DNA of 64,000 nt, from contig CANLDL010000001.1 in assembly GCA_947489425.1 (NCBI GenBank), positions 1,054,001-1,118,000 on the forward strand, written 5' to 3'. The stretch is from an uncultured Pseudomonadales bacterium. Its GTDB lineage: Bacteria > Pseudomonadota > Gammaproteobacteria > Pseudomonadales > Cellvibrionaceae. Positions 1 to 9,653 of this stretch are shown here, in pieces. Every line of letters begins with the position of its first letter. Position 1 is the stretch's first letter. The translations under genes and the position numbers were made by a program. The notes under the pieces are model-generated. The model made no database searches, was not told the DNA's origin, and was given only the letters and a program-made list of their open reading frames with translations.

Positions 1-338
1 AACAGAGAGATATCCAGTGCTTTACCCGCTTTGCCCTGCTTAGTTAAGGCATTGCCATCTAGCGCTGTTAAAAAAGATGCTGCCGCGCCTGGGGTATTAA
101 TTAAAATAGCTGAAATTGAACCACCATAAATGCCTGCTTTGTAGACAGCCAAAAGCATCGTAATACCAATAATGGGGTCAACATAAAAAGTGAGCGGCAA
201 AATAATTGCAATAGCCATAATGGCAGAGACACCAGGAATAGCACCAAATATAATCCCGATAAATACACCAGTAATAATCCCTATAATAGGTCCAATAGCT
301 AGGATGGAAGAAAATCCGTTAATAATATTGTCAAACAT
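1..338 (-). CDS. tctA: TctA-like tripartite tricarboxylate transporter large permease (partial, N-terminus)
   Basis: The first ~112 residues of a large integral membrane permease are present; the rest lies beyond the left edge. The start is the ATG complementary to 336-338, preceded by an AGGAG-like ribosome site and only 9 bp after the stop of the upstream tctB-like gene. The translated N-terminus begins MFDNIINGF and continues with very hydrophobic Gly/Ile-rich helices and a GAIPGVSAIMA stretch, typical of TctA, the 12-TM subunit that works with TctB and a periplasmic binding protein TctC to import citrate-like acids using an ion gradient. Family assignment is from recognised pattern; substrate is unknown. 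Confidence 0.85.
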   Translation of the reverse strand, partial: MFDNIINGFSSILAIGPIIGIITGVFIGIIFGAIPGVSAIMAIAIILPLTFYVDPIIGITMLLAVYKAGIYGGSISAILINTPGAAASFLTALDGNALTKQGKAGKALDISL

Positions 339-347
339 TTTCCTCTC

Positions 348-815
348 CTAAGCTAAAGACCATATTGGCAAAAAAACTCGCAAAAAGTGATTCGCCCCAT
401 AGAAAACAATCAACGGGACTACAATCGACATTGCAGTCATTGCAAACCAACTTCGCCCGCCAAGAAGGTACGAGACGGCAAACATGACAAAAGGTGTAGC
501 AATCAAAAAGCCGATGTAAGGCACTGCCAACCAGTACAAAATAAAAATACCGATATAGATATTGACGCCCATAAAACCTTCGGTAGAAATAATATCTTCC
601 TCATTTATGTCAGCATTTCTTTTTAGTTTTAAAATAGATTGAATAGCGATAGTTGCCGAAAAAATAATAATAAGACCAGCCACAATACGAGGCAGGAAAA
701 GAGAACCAAGATCGGTTTCTACACCGCCTTCAGATAATCCATCATTTGTTAATATGATTAACGACATGAGAATAAGGCATGTTGAAATAACAACATCAAT
801 TTTTCTTCTATCCAT
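348..815 (-). CDS. tctB: TctB-like tripartite tricarboxylate transporter small subunit
   Basis: A 155-aa protein with four hydrophobic segments (about residues 7-25, 38-57, 88-110 and 118-150), the size and topology of TctB, the small membrane subunit of tripartite tricarboxylate transporters. It is followed after 9 bp by the tctA-like gene on the same strand, so they form one operon. A tctC-type binding-protein gene, normally first in such operons, is not upstream; instead a LysR gene is divergent at 1182. The binding protein must lie downstream past the window edge or elsewhere. Function in carboxylate uptake is inferred from the pair. Confidence 0.8.
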   Translation of the reverse strand: MDRRKIDVVISTCLILMSLIILTNDGLSEGGVETDLGSLFLPRIVAGLIIIFSATIAIQSILKLKRNADINEEDIISTEGFMGVNIYIGIFILYWLAVPYIGFLIATPFVMFAVSYLLGGRSWFAMTAMSIVVPLIVFYGANHFLRVFLPIWSLA

Positions 816-1181
816 TTTTTAATCTCTAGGTTTAACAACTGGACAAAACTAATAAATACAACTAAAGCAACAGAAACTATAAATTTGTAATAAAACTGCG
901 ACGTGATGATTCTTATTCTTTTAATCTAAAAGTTGCATGGGGGGGTTGGTCTAATTTTTTATTAAAGGAAAACCAAAACCCTATAGTTACACTATCGGTG
1001 CTTACCAACCAATAATGATCGAATCACAACTAGCCAGAGTGTATTAAGTTTTTATATTTATAAAATTCTATTGGCATTAAAGGCCACCCCAACCTGATAC
1101 CTAATTTATGGGATCTACTATATAATTGCCAATTGTATTTTCTTAACAAATCATCAGATTTTCTTATGATATGGAGGCAGT
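816..1181. promoter_or_regulatory. divergent intergenic region between tctB and a LysR gene
   Basis: This 366-bp AT-rich gap separates two divergent genes and must hold both promoters. Visible landmarks are a run of seven G at about 945-952 and an imperfect dyad AATTGCCAATT near 1126-1136, within the zone where a LysR regulator would bind its own promoter. A ribosome site GGAGG at 1173-1177 decides the GTG start of the LysR gene. I see no small gene and no terminator. Confidence 0.4.
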
Positions 1182-2117
1182 GTGAATTTACGTCAAATGG
1201 AAGCATTTCGGGCAGTTATGCTGACAGGCTCAGTCACTCAAGCTGCAAAGCAGTTGTTTAAAACTCAGCCAGCCATCAGCATGCTACTTAATAATCTAGA
1301 GGAGGAGCTTGGTTTCCCTCTATTTGAAAGGCAAAAAAAGCGTCTCTACCCCACCCCAGAAGCTAACTATCTCTATCATGAAGTGGAAGCTATTTTTTCA
1401 CGCCTTAACGACGTCAACCAAACGGTACAAGACATACAAAATAAGCAATATGGTTTTTTAAGAATTGGTTGTATGCCTGGCCCTTCTACGTTTTTTGTAC
1501 CTGAAATCCTGGCGGACTTTCTTGAAGAACACCCTAAAGTACGTGCATCCCTCCAGACTAGGACCTCAGATGAGGTCGCAAAGTGGGTGGCATCTAACCA
1601 ATATGATATTGGCTTAGCCGAGATAACAACTAGCCATCGGAACATAGATAAAACGGATTTATTTAAACTCCCTTGTATATGCGCCATTCCACAAGGTCAC
1701 CCTTTAGTCAAAGAAGCGATTATTACCCCTACCATGCTTGATAATGAACCTCTTATCACCCTTCACCCAGACCATATGACCCACCATGATATGTCTCAGT
1801 TATTTGAAAGTAGTGAAAACCGAATGAATGTACGCTTGCAGACACGCTTCTTTATACCTGCATTGAAATTTGTTGAAAGAGGATTGGGGGTGTCGGTAAT
1901 GGACCCGATTACAGTCAAAAGCTATTGTAGCTATGCAAGCCCGGGCAAAATAATTTTCCGCCCATTTGAGCCTATATTGTGGTTTAAGTTTGGCATCATT
2001 TACCCTGTAGATACACCGCGCTCTATGATTACAAACCTATTTACCAAGCAGCTACAAAATGGGATTCGTGAATTACAAGAAGAGCCCGAAATACTATTAA
2101 GTTGGGGGAAAAACTAG
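1182..2117 (+). CDS. LysR-family transcriptional regulator
   Basis: A 311-aa LysR regulator. The winged HTH occupies residues ~1-60 (NLRQMEAFRAVMLTGSVTQA, then a recognition helix with TQPAISMLL), followed by a periplasmic-binding-protein-like effector domain from ~90 to 295. The start is GTG at 1182, set by GGAGG five bases upstream. The effector domain (RTSDEVAKWV and QYDIGLAE) resembles the OccR/NocR group that senses amino-acid-like ligands, but the ligand is not known. It is divergent from tctBA, so control of tricarboxylate uptake is the simplest inference. Confidence 0.9.
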   Translation: MNLRQMEAFRAVMLTGSVTQAAKQLFKTQPAISMLLNNLEEELGFPLFERQKKRLYPTPEANYLYHEVEAIFSRLNDVNQTVQDIQNKQYGFLRIGCMPGPSTFFVPEILADFLEEHPKVRASLQTRTSDEVAKWVASNQYDIGLAEITTSHRNIDKTDLFKLPCICAIPQGHPLVKEAIITPTMLDNEPLITLHPDHMTHHDMSQLFESSENRMNVRLQTRFFIPALKFVERGLGVSVMDPITVKSYCSYASPGKIIFRPFEPILWFKFGIIYPVDTPRSMITNLFTKQLQNGIRELQEEPEILLSWGKN

Positions 2118-2163
2118 TACAGGCCACATGAATAAGGTATTAACAATGGTGTAAGCAATTAAT

Positions 2164-3048
2164 CTATTTGCAGGTATCCAGTAGCCACTCTTTAAACACG
2201 CGGGAGGGCCTTGTTAGGCATTTATCAGTATGGTGACAAAGGTAATAATTGCTATCAGTGCTAACACGCTCCTCAAAAGGGGCAACCAGTATATTTGACA
2301 ACACACCCATTTGCATAAAATCATCATACATTAAGCAAATACCTGCTCCATTAGCTGCAAGGGCAGCGGCAGAGGTATGACTATCAGTATACTGTCGCGC
2401 GCATTTTTCGTGCATACACACATCATATGCATTTAGCCACTGGTCCCAGCCTTGTGGCGTTCCTTCTACATCGATTAAAGGAACACTCGCTAAAGCCCGC
2501 GGTGTCGATAGTTCATGCACCATAGCACCACTACAATAGGGGCGTATAAGTGGGTTAATTAATGGGTAAGATTCAAAACCATCCCACCCGCCTAAACCAT
2601 AACGAATCTCTAAATCGGCGGTAGATATATCAAAATCAGCAGACCAGTTAGTGCTACGCTGGCGAATGCTTATCTGAGGCTCTAACTGGTTAAAACTCAC
2701 TAACCGCGGTGCCAGCCACATCGTAGCAAAGGTGGCGTTGATATTAACATCAACCACAGCATCCTTGGCATCAGAGAAAATCTGGGCTGCACCGGCATTT
2801 AATTGACGTAGCGAGTCACAAACCAGCGGTAAAAAAGCACGGCCCGCATCAGTTAATCTTATCGTACGATTAGCACGTATAAATAATTTTTGATCTAAGT
2901 GATGCTCTAATAACTGAATTTGCTGGCTAATTGCCGACTGACTCATGCTCAGTTCTTCTGCGGCGTTGGTAAAGCTCAAGTGGCGGCTGGCCACCTCGAA
3001 AGTACGCAGCCAATTTAGTTGAATAGTATTAGTAAGCAGACGCTTCAT
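2164..3048 (-). CDS. LysR-family transcriptional regulator (GcvA-like)
   Basis: A LysR regulator of 294 aa if translated from the ATG complementary to 3046-3048. The frame stays open upstream to 3183, but those 45 residues are not LysR-like and the family's usual start (a few residues before the LNWLRTFEVA helix) fits the internal ATG. The HTH includes SMSQSAISQQIQLLEHHL and the C-terminal half is a GcvA/AmpR-type substrate-binding domain. It is divergent from the flavoprotein gene at 3214, so it probably regulates that gene; GcvA relatives control glycine metabolism, which would suit a dimethylglycine/sarcosine oxidation gene. The start choice is moderately sure. Confidence 0.85.
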   Translation of the reverse strand: MKRLLTNTIQLNWLRTFEVASRHLSFTNAAEELSMSQSAISQQIQLLEHHLDQKLFIRANRTIRLTDAGRAFLPLVCDSLRQLNAGAAQIFSDAKDAVVDVNINATFATMWLAPRLVSFNQLEPQISIRQRSTNWSADFDISTADLEIRYGLGGWDGFESYPLINPLIRPYCSGAMVHELSTPRALASVPLIDVEGTPQGWDQWLNAYDVCMHEKCARQYTDSHTSAAALAANGAGICLMYDDFMQMGVLSNILVAPFEERVSTDSNYYLCHHTDKCLTRPSRVFKEWLLDTCK

Positions 3049-3213
3049 ATACTGATTAATCCATAAGTTATACTTATTAATTTGACGATAATATATTGCT
3101 TGTTCGAGCAATAGCAAGCCAATATTATTCTTGCCACCAAAACTTCTATATAAAGTATGACCAAATAATTTGCTTATACTCAAAGTCGCCTGATTTATCG
3201 GAGAATTATAATT

Positions 3214-5643
3214 ATGAAAAACAAAACTGATGTGTTAATCATCGGCGGTGGTATTGCGGGCGTTAGTACGCTTTACCATTTGACCAAAATGGGTTGGACA
3301 GACATCATGCTGACCGAAAAAATAGAACTAACTTCTGGTTCTACTTGGCATGCAGCGGGTAACCTACCTCACTTTAGCAACAGCATAAATATGGTAAAGC
3401 TACAGCAATATAGTATTGACCTATATGCTCGCCTAGAAGAAGAAACAGGCAGTGCTGTTAACCACTTTCCTACAGGTGCTATTCGTCTTGCACACACTCA
3501 AGACCGTATGGACGAGTTTGAGCGTGTTGTTGCGATGTCTGACCTAACCGGCCTTAATCTTGAAATGGTCAGTGTTGAGCGCCTAAAAGAACTTTACCCA
3601 TACCTCGATACTACCGGATTATTAGGCGGCCTTTGGGATCCAGCCGATGGCCACATTGACCCAACAAGTGTTACCAATGCCATGGCAGCAGGTGCTAAAG
3701 AAGCCGGAGCAACCATTGTGCGCGGCAACCCTGTAAGTGCTATTAAGCAAAAAGAAGATGGCCGCTGGGAAGTCACCACTGAAAAAGGCGTAATCGATGC
3801 TGGTATTATTGTTAATGCCTCAGGCTTCCGTGCTAACGAAGTAGCAGCCATGGTTGGCCACCAGTTACCAATGAATATCATGGAGCATCAGTACATCGTG
3901 ACTGATGATATTCCAGAATTGGTTGAGCGTGACAATATGTTGCCTATGATTCGTGATCCCGACGTATCTTATTACCTACGTCAAGAAGGTAAAGGCTTTA
4001 TCCTAGGACCATATGAGAAAGGTGGTATCCCTTGGGCTACAGATGGCGTACCAGCCGCCTTTGGCCAAGAATTATTGCAGCCAGACCTAGACCGTATTGA
4101 AGACATCATGGTTACAGCGATGGAACAGGTTGACCTGATTACCCAAGCGGGTATCAAAACCGTTGTTAACGGTCCTATTACCTATACACCCGATGGTCAC
4201 CCATTAATTGGTCCTGTTCATGGCTACGATAATTACTTTGTTTGTACTGGCTTTAACTTTGGTATTGTTCAAGGTGGTGGTGCTGGCAAACATATGGCTG
4301 AGTGGATTGTTGATGGCCATCCATCACTCGAATTTTTCGAGCTAGATCCGCGCCGCTTTGGCCCTTACGCTGATCACGATTTCTGTATTGCTAAAGGTAC
4401 AGAAGTTTACGCTAACGAATATCAATTAGGCTTCCCTAACGAATACGCTATGCGCCCTGCTGCTCGTGATTGCAAAAGAGCGCCAGTTTATGAGTCGCAA
4501 AAAGCCAAAGGTGCTGTATTTGGCGCTTACTATGGTTGGGAACGTGCTAGCTGGTTTGCACAGGAAGGCCAAGAACCTGTTGAGGAGCATAGCTTCCGCC
4601 GTGGCAATTGGCACGATGCAGTTAAAGCCGAGTGTAAACACGTTGAAGAAAAAGTCGGCGTACTCGATCTTTCTCCATTTACTAAGTTTGAAATTTCAGG
4701 TGCCTTCGCACACGATTGGATTCAAGCGATATCACCCAACAAAGTACCTAACGAAGTTGGTGCTGTTGCACTTTCTCACCCGCTCACTAAAGAAGGTGGG
4801 GTAGCTTGGGAATTCTCTATCACTAAACTCAGCAGTGGCTGTTTTTACCTAATGGCACCTGCGGCTGGTGAACAACTTATCGAAGATTGGTTAAGAACTC
4901 GCCTACCTAAAGATGGCTCGGTTAACCTACGCAACATTACCGAAAAATACGGCACACTCGTTATTGCTGGACCAGACTCGCGTAAAGTATTAAGTAAAAT
5001 TACCGAAAGCGACCTAAGCAACGAAGGTTTCCCTTGGTTTACATCACAGGAAATCACCGTCGCCGGTGCACCAGTACGCGCACTACGTATGAACTTCGTT
5101 GGTGAACTAGGTTGGGAATTACACCACCCAATTGAGCATCAACAAGCCATCTACGATGCGCTATTTGAAGCGGGTAAAGAATACGACATCCGCGACTTCG
5201 GCCTACGTGCAATGGATTGTATGCGTCTGGAAAAAGGCTACGCAATGTGGGGCCATGACCTTACACTAGAGTACAGCGTACTCGAAGCTAACCTTGCTTG
5301 GTTCGTTAAAATGGACAACGCAGACTTCGAAGGTAAAGAAGCACTGATTGCACAAAAAGAAGCAGGCCTAAAACGTAAACTAGTATTGCTAGACATTGAC
5401 ACTGATATCGACGCCTCAGTAGGTATGGAACCTGTGTACTCAAACGGCAAATGTGTCGGTGAATGTGCATCGGGTGGCTACGGTCACCGTGTAGAGAAAA
5501 GCTTAGCGCTGGCCTACATTGATGTAGACGCACTAAAAGCAGATGACCTACAGGTACGCATTGTTGGTGGCTACTACCCAGCAGCTGTTACCAGTGGTTG
5601 CGTTTATGACCGCAAAGGTGAGAAGTTAAAATCTAACGATTAA
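3214..5643 (+). CDS. FAD-dependent dimethylglycine/sarcosine dehydrogenase-like protein
   Basis: An 809-aa two-part enzyme. The N-terminal DAO-type flavin domain carries the dinucleotide motif GGGIAGVS at residues 11-18 and STWHAAG at 43-49, where His46 corresponds to the histidine that binds FAD covalently in mammalian dimethylglycine and sarcosine dehydrogenases. An FAO_M bridge and a GCV_T (aminomethyltransferase-like, tetrahydrofolate-binding) domain fill roughly residues 375-800. Members oxidatively demethylate N-methylated glycines and pass the one-carbon unit to folate. Length matches the family (~800-860 aa). The divergent LysR gene is its likely regulator and a strong terminator follows. 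The exact substrate cannot be told from sequence alone. Confidence 0.88.
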   Translation: MKNKTDVLIIGGGIAGVSTLYHLTKMGWTDIMLTEKIELTSGSTWHAAGNLPHFSNSINMVKLQQYSIDLYARLEEETGSAVNHFPTGAIRLAHTQDRMDEFERVVAMSDLTGLNLEMVSVERLKELYPYLDTTGLLGGLWDPADGHIDPTSVTNAMAAGAKEAGATIVRGNPVSAIKQKEDGRWEVTTEKGVIDAGIIVNASGFRANEVAAMVGHQLPMNIMEHQYIVTDDIPELVERDNMLPMIRDPDVSYYLRQEGKGFILGPYEKGGIPWATDGVPAAFGQELLQPDLDRIEDIMVTAMEQVDLITQAGIKTVVNGPITYTPDGHPLIGPVHGYDNYFVCTGFNFGIVQGGGAGKHMAEWIVDGHPSLEFFELDPRRFGPYADHDFCIAKGTEVYANEYQLGFPNEYAMRPAARDCKRAPVYESQKAKGAVFGAYYGWERASWFAQEGQEPVEEHSFRRGNWHDAVKAECKHVEEKVGVLDLSPFTKFEISGAFAHDWIQAISPNKVPNEVGAVALSHPLTKEGGVAWEFSITKLSSGCFYLMAPAAGEQLIEDWLRTRLPKDGSVNLRNITEKYGTLVIAGPDSRKVLSKITESDLSNEGFPWFTSQEITVAGAPVRALRMNFVGELGWELHHPIEHQQAIYDALFEAGKEYDIRDFGLRAMDCMRLEKGYAMWGHDLTLEYSVLEANLAWFVKMDNADFEGKEALIAQKEAGLKRKLVLLDIDTDIDASVGMEPVYSNGKCVGECASGGYGHRVEKSLALAYIDVDALKADDLQVRIVGGYYPAAVTSGCVYDRKGEKLKSND

Positions 5644-5668
5644 TAATTAATCAGTTCGATACTATTTA

Positions 5669-5703
5669 AAAAACCCGCACTGGCAACAGTGCGGGTTTTT
5701 TTC
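5669..5703 (+). terminator. intrinsic terminator after the flavoprotein gene
   Basis: A GC-rich stem AACCCGCACT / AGTGCGGGTT with a short GGCAAC loop is flanked by A and T runs (5671-5703), 25 bp after the stop codon. It is a textbook rho-independent terminator. Confidence 0.9.
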
Positions 5704-5963
5704 ATTACTGAAAATACCTTCAAAATTTAACCTACAGGTAGATATAATGATAAAAAACATAAATCAATACTAAAAGTATCATTATCGAAACATATTGACA
5801 AAACATATAGGAACTCTACCACCAATATACGACAAATCACATACAAAATAAGACAAATATTTAAAAAGAGCTATATATCTATACCATCATCAACAAAAAA
5901 CAGCGATAGTAGCATAAGAATTATCGTAAATTAGAATAATAGAAAATAATCAAGTAAGGTTCT
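5704..5963. other. AT-rich intergenic region upstream of the GlxA-like regulator
   Basis: About 260 bp after the terminator with very high A+T. It should contain the promoter of the gene at 5964; several TATAAT-like hexamers occur (for example around 5744), but none has a convincing -35 partner. No gene or stable hairpin is seen. Confidence 0.3.
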
Positions 5964-6995
5964 ATGTATACAATAACCCTTATCGCGTGCGATAAATTTC
6001 AACGCTCTGCATTCTCAGGAATACGCGAGTTTTTTGAGAGCGTAAACTCTAACGCAGAAAAAATTATCGGGAAAAAAATATTTAATCTTCTTCTAGCAAG
6101 CAAGGATGGTCAACAAGTTCAAGACAATCTAGCACGACCTACACGTAGTATTGCTTATAAAGTAACAGACATTAGCAGCTGTAATGCTATTATCTTTTTG
6201 GGCTCAACAAAACTTTACTCTATAAAAGAGCTAAAGGGTTCTCTAGATACATCTGCCAGACACTGGCTCACGAAACAAAACAACAAGAATACACTTATCG
6301 CGTCAATATTTTCTGCAACATTTATCTTGGCTGAAGCAAATATTCTGTCAAATAAAAGTTTTGCCATATGCCACACTCACCAAAAAGAATTTTCGCACAG
6401 ATATCCACATTTAAACCCGAATACTTCTGGAAGTATTATTATAGATAGCAATATATATACTGGCTGTACAATCGCTTCTTGGCTAGAAATTTCTATACAA
6501 ATAGTTAAACAGTTATTAAATGATGAAGCAGAAAGCATATTACCTAACTTACCTACATCCATTTTTACTACGCCATCAGGTCGTCAGATAAATAACCAAA
6601 GAAAGACAGAAATTTATACACCAGAATTTATAAAGAAAGTAACTAAAATAGTTAATAATGATAAAAATTCTAATATTAAAATCAAAAGATTAGCATCTCT
6701 TATGTTTATTTCTGAACGAACACTTAGCAGAAAAATAAAAGAATATACTAATAATACACCTAAAATATTTCTTGATAATATCCGTATAGCAAAAGCCTGT
6801 GAGTTATTAAAAACTACCGAAAAATCAATAAAAGAGATTACTTTTTTATCTGGATTTAATAGTAGCATATCATTTAGACGTTCATTTAAAAAAAAAATGA
6901 AGAAAAACCCATCTGAGTATAGATTTAGCCATACCGGAAATAGAAAAGGTGAAACAAAAATTAAATTATACCAGATATTTGATACTACAGATTAA
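5964..6995 (+). CDS. GlxA-family AraC-type transcriptional regulator
   Basis: A 343-aa protein with a DJ-1/PfpI-like domain at residues ~2-180 and an AraC/XylS double HTH at ~235-325 (IKRLASLMFISERTLSRKIK, then a second helix pair ending in the FNSSISFRRSFKKKM signature). This is the GlxA architecture, whose members often govern catabolism of amines such as glycine betaine, carnitine or dimethylglycine. That would fit the neighbouring dimethylglycine-dehydrogenase-like gene, but the link is inference. The gene is markedly more AT-rich than its neighbours, with many AAA/ATA codons, suggesting foreign origin or relaxed selection. Confidence 0.82.
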   Translation: MYTITLIACDKFQRSAFSGIREFFESVNSNAEKIIGKKIFNLLLASKDGQQVQDNLARPTRSIAYKVTDISSCNAIIFLGSTKLYSIKELKGSLDTSARHWLTKQNNKNTLIASIFSATFILAEANILSNKSFAICHTHQKEFSHRYPHLNPNTSGSIIIDSNIYTGCTIASWLEISIQIVKQLLNDEAESILPNLPTSIFTTPSGRQINNQRKTEIYTPEFIKKVTKIVNNDKNSNIKIKRLASLMFISERTLSRKIKEYTNNTPKIFLDNIRIAKACELLKTTEKSIKEITFLSGFNSSISFRRSFKKKMKKNPSEYRFSHTGNRKGETKIKLYQIFDTTD

Positions 6996-7207
6996 GAATA
7001 AAATATTAACAGTGATATACAGAGTAAGTTCACTACTTATCGATATAATATGAACTAGAGATTTCTTCAAGCAAACAACATGTATCTTGCCACTATATCA
7101 ATAAAAGGGATTACTTTTTTAACCGGTTATCTAGTATTAATTAGTTTCGGCTAGACTTTACTGTCAGTTATCCCTCACAAAACCTCTGTTAGTTCAAATT
7201 TTATCTA

Positions 7208-8284
7208 CTAAAAAATATTTAATCTTTTTTTAATCGACAACAACTGCCTGTACTCTCCATCATCTAAATCAAAACCACTACCGGAAAGTGCAAAATAAAC
7301 ATCTTTTAATTCATCTTTATCGATTAGATCATTCGTTAATAAGGAGAATAGTTTTTGCTTATTTATATCAGTATGAAGATCTTTACGTTCCCTGATGATA
7401 GTTAGCATCCGGCTTCTAACTAATTGGTCACTATCATTTAATGCTGATTCTATATTCTTTTGAATAATATCAACACTTGCAATATTACCCAGCTTATTCA
7501 AGGCTGCTTCTCTGATCGAGGACTCAGTAGTAGACGTATATAAATCATCATAGATCGCCAGCATTTGAGCTTTATCTTCAGAGACATAATTAGCACCAAC
7601 GCCGATATACGATATAGCAGCTGAAATCATTTCAGGGTCGATTTCATTCGACAATACAATCTGCAAAGCATCAACCGGATTAACCGCGGGGTTACCAGAC
7701 AACATCTCATACGCCATCTCACGTCTGTGTAACTCAGCCCCCGATTGAATTAAGTCTAGAGCGTAGCTGGCAATTTTTTGATTACTCTCTTCACTTTCAA
7801 AATGTCTCAAAAGGTAATACAAGTGATCAATCTTATCAGACTCATAGGACACATCAATGCGATCTATAATATCTGTAATAATTTCTTCGCGCCTAACGGG
7901 ATCATCCTTAACCAATCCGGCTAAAGTATTTATTACTTCAAGCTCTTCCACATCGAATGTGCCCACATCAAAAAGGCCACTCATGAGATTTTGCAGAGTA
8001 TCCTCATCCGACAATCTCTTGCCTACAACCCTCTGTTGATCAAGGTTAGTTACCTGTACACTACTTTTTACTATGGCCGATACTGGCTCAAGGTTATTTT
8101 TAGCCTCTTGACTCACCGTTACCACTTGAGTAATAGGCCGCTGACCTAGTTGGTAAACCTTTTTCTCAATAGCACCCAAACTACTTTGAGATTCATACAA
8201 AACACCAGCCATAAAACCTAATACAGGTAAGGATAGAAATACAGCAGGTTTAATAACATATTGACGGATATTCATCAGATTCAC
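7208..8284 (-). CDS. membrane-anchored helical-repeat protein of unknown function
   Basis: A 358-aa protein with one N-terminal hydrophobic segment (residues ~12-28) and a long, mostly alpha-helical exported part. Helices of similar size recur through the body, such as the stretch around DSDQLVRSRMLTIIRERK, reminiscent of HEAT-type repeats, but I do not recognise a named family. GTG (8284) is favoured over the ATG nine bases inside because AAGAAG sits at a good distance from it. It is the last of three minus-strand genes for exported proteins (10226 to 7208); the 275-bp gap upstream means it may have its own promoter. Confidence 0.6.
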   Translation of the reverse strand: MNLMNIRQYVIKPAVFLSLPVLGFMAGVLYESQSSLGAIEKKVYQLGQRPITQVVTVSQEAKNNLEPVSAIVKSSVQVTNLDQQRVVGKRLSDEDTLQNLMSGLFDVGTFDVEELEVINTLAGLVKDDPVRREEIITDIIDRIDVSYESDKIDHLYYLLRHFESEESNQKIASYALDLIQSGAELHRREMAYEMLSGNPAVNPVDALQIVLSNEIDPEMISAAISYIGVGANYVSEDKAQMLAIYDDLYTSTTESSIREAALNKLGNIASVDIIQKNIESALNDSDQLVRSRMLTIIRERKDLHTDINKQKLFSLLTNDLIDKDELKDVYFALSGSGFDLDDGEYRQLLSIKKRLNIF

Positions 8285-8559
8285 TCAGGCTTCTTTACCT
8301 AAAAGTTTTAAGTTTTCATATTAGCTTGTAGTTAGATTTATCGTATTCGTACTTTTTATAATGTGACTTTATTTAGAGTATTTATCTTTACCCCAACTGT
8401 ACTATATAGCTTATCTTAATTGATTACTTTGAATTACCACTATAGTGGTAAGTTTGATGCGAGGATTCAGCAATCTATATTTTGCATCAATATTATAAAA
8501 AACGGCATATTCTTAAACAAAAAAACATTTGAGCATTCCTATAGAAACGCATTGGAACT

Positions 8560-9558
8560 TTATTTTTCTCTTGTAAACAACACCTTTTTTATCGCGGCAG
8601 CCTCTTTAAATACATCATCATTATTAGTCTTCTCTTGAACTATTCCCATCGCCAAACTTCTGGTTTCTATTCGTAGGCCTTTATATTCTGCAACCTTCAT
8701 AAGCCACGATATAGTATCCTGATTTAACTCAGTGCTACACTGACTAATTGCAAAAATAGCACTGTTGGCATACTCATCATCCAACGGATCCAACAGCACT
8801 TTAATCAATGCCTGCTGATTTTCAATAGATGGGTTAAGCTCACACAATAGTCTATGCAGCCCTAACAAAAGAAGGGAGTGGTTATTTATTAAATCGTTAT
8901 CATTGGGGGCTTTAGATAAACTAGCTACTCTTTTTTTAAGTACTTTGTGCAGTTTTATTCGACTGCTCGGAGCGATATTCCATATATGTAACTCATTTAT
9001 GGCTGCCAATGCCAATTCAGGAACGTTAGTGTCACTGATTACACGGACAACTAAATCATAAAGGTCATAAGCTACCGTGCTTTTGTTAGATATTATGGCG
9101 TGCGTAATATGCAACGCAGCTAACACTTCAGCTTTAGCTTTGACATTGCTAGGATCAACTAAATTGCTATCAATTGAACCCACTGGCTTTGAATTTTCTA
9201 ACACGTGTTGAATCAAATAACGATGCGAATCAACATAATACGCTAATTCACGCAAGAGGATAGTACGCTTAGTTATACTGTTTGGAATATTTCTACTCAA
9301 CTGAACAAGCCGCTCCAGCTGATTAGGATATTGCTCAGCAATACCTCGTAACAACTCTAAAGACTTTATCGACACACTCAATCCGTCCCCGACAGTATTA
9401 TCAACTACTAATTCAGTTTCTAGTGCTGATAGAGCAGACTCAGCAGTAGAAAGAACTCCCTTACCGTCTTCTGCTAGATTAGGAGCATCTCCAACCTGCG
9501 CATGTGTCATAGTAGTAGATATACACAATACAACCAATAAAAGAAACTTATTTATCAC
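8560..9558 (-). CDS. secreted helical-repeat protein of unknown function
   Basis: A 332-aa protein beginning with a clear signal peptide (MINKFLLLVVLCISTTMTHA followed by a QVGDAP mature start). The mature part is all-helical with leucine-rich repeats of about 35-40 residues, similar in style to the protein at 7208-8284, so the two may be distant paralogues or partners. No catalytic motif is seen. It lies on the minus strand between two other genes for exported proteins. Its function is unknown. Confidence 0.6.
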   Translation of the reverse strand: MINKFLLLVVLCISTTMTHAQVGDAPNLAEDGKGVLSTAESALSALETELVVDNTVGDGLSVSIKSLELLRGIAEQYPNQLERLVQLSRNIPNSITKRTILLRELAYYVDSHRYLIQHVLENSKPVGSIDSNLVDPSNVKAKAEVLAALHITHAIISNKSTVAYDLYDLVVRVISDTNVPELALAAINELHIWNIAPSSRIKLHKVLKKRVASLSKAPNDNDLINNHSLLLLGLHRLLCELNPSIENQQALIKVLLDPLDDEYANSAIFAISQCSTELNQDTISWLMKVAEYKGLRIETRSLAMGIVQEKTNNDDVFKEAAAIKKVLFTREK

Positions 9559-9653
9559 GAAATTACCTTACAATTATTTATATAATTAATTGACTTAGTC
9601 ACAAATGACACTCTCCAGCCTTCCATAAATAAGTCAATTACAACTAAAGTTAC

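Noticed and set aside
4466..4804. Overlapping plus-strand frame inside the flavoprotein gene
   Set aside because: It is out of frame with a clearly conserved enzyme and has no independent start signal.
8420..8638. A 72-aa plus-strand protein between the two helical-repeat genes
   Set aside because: No ribosome site, no recognisable composition, and overlap with the end of the minus-strand gene.
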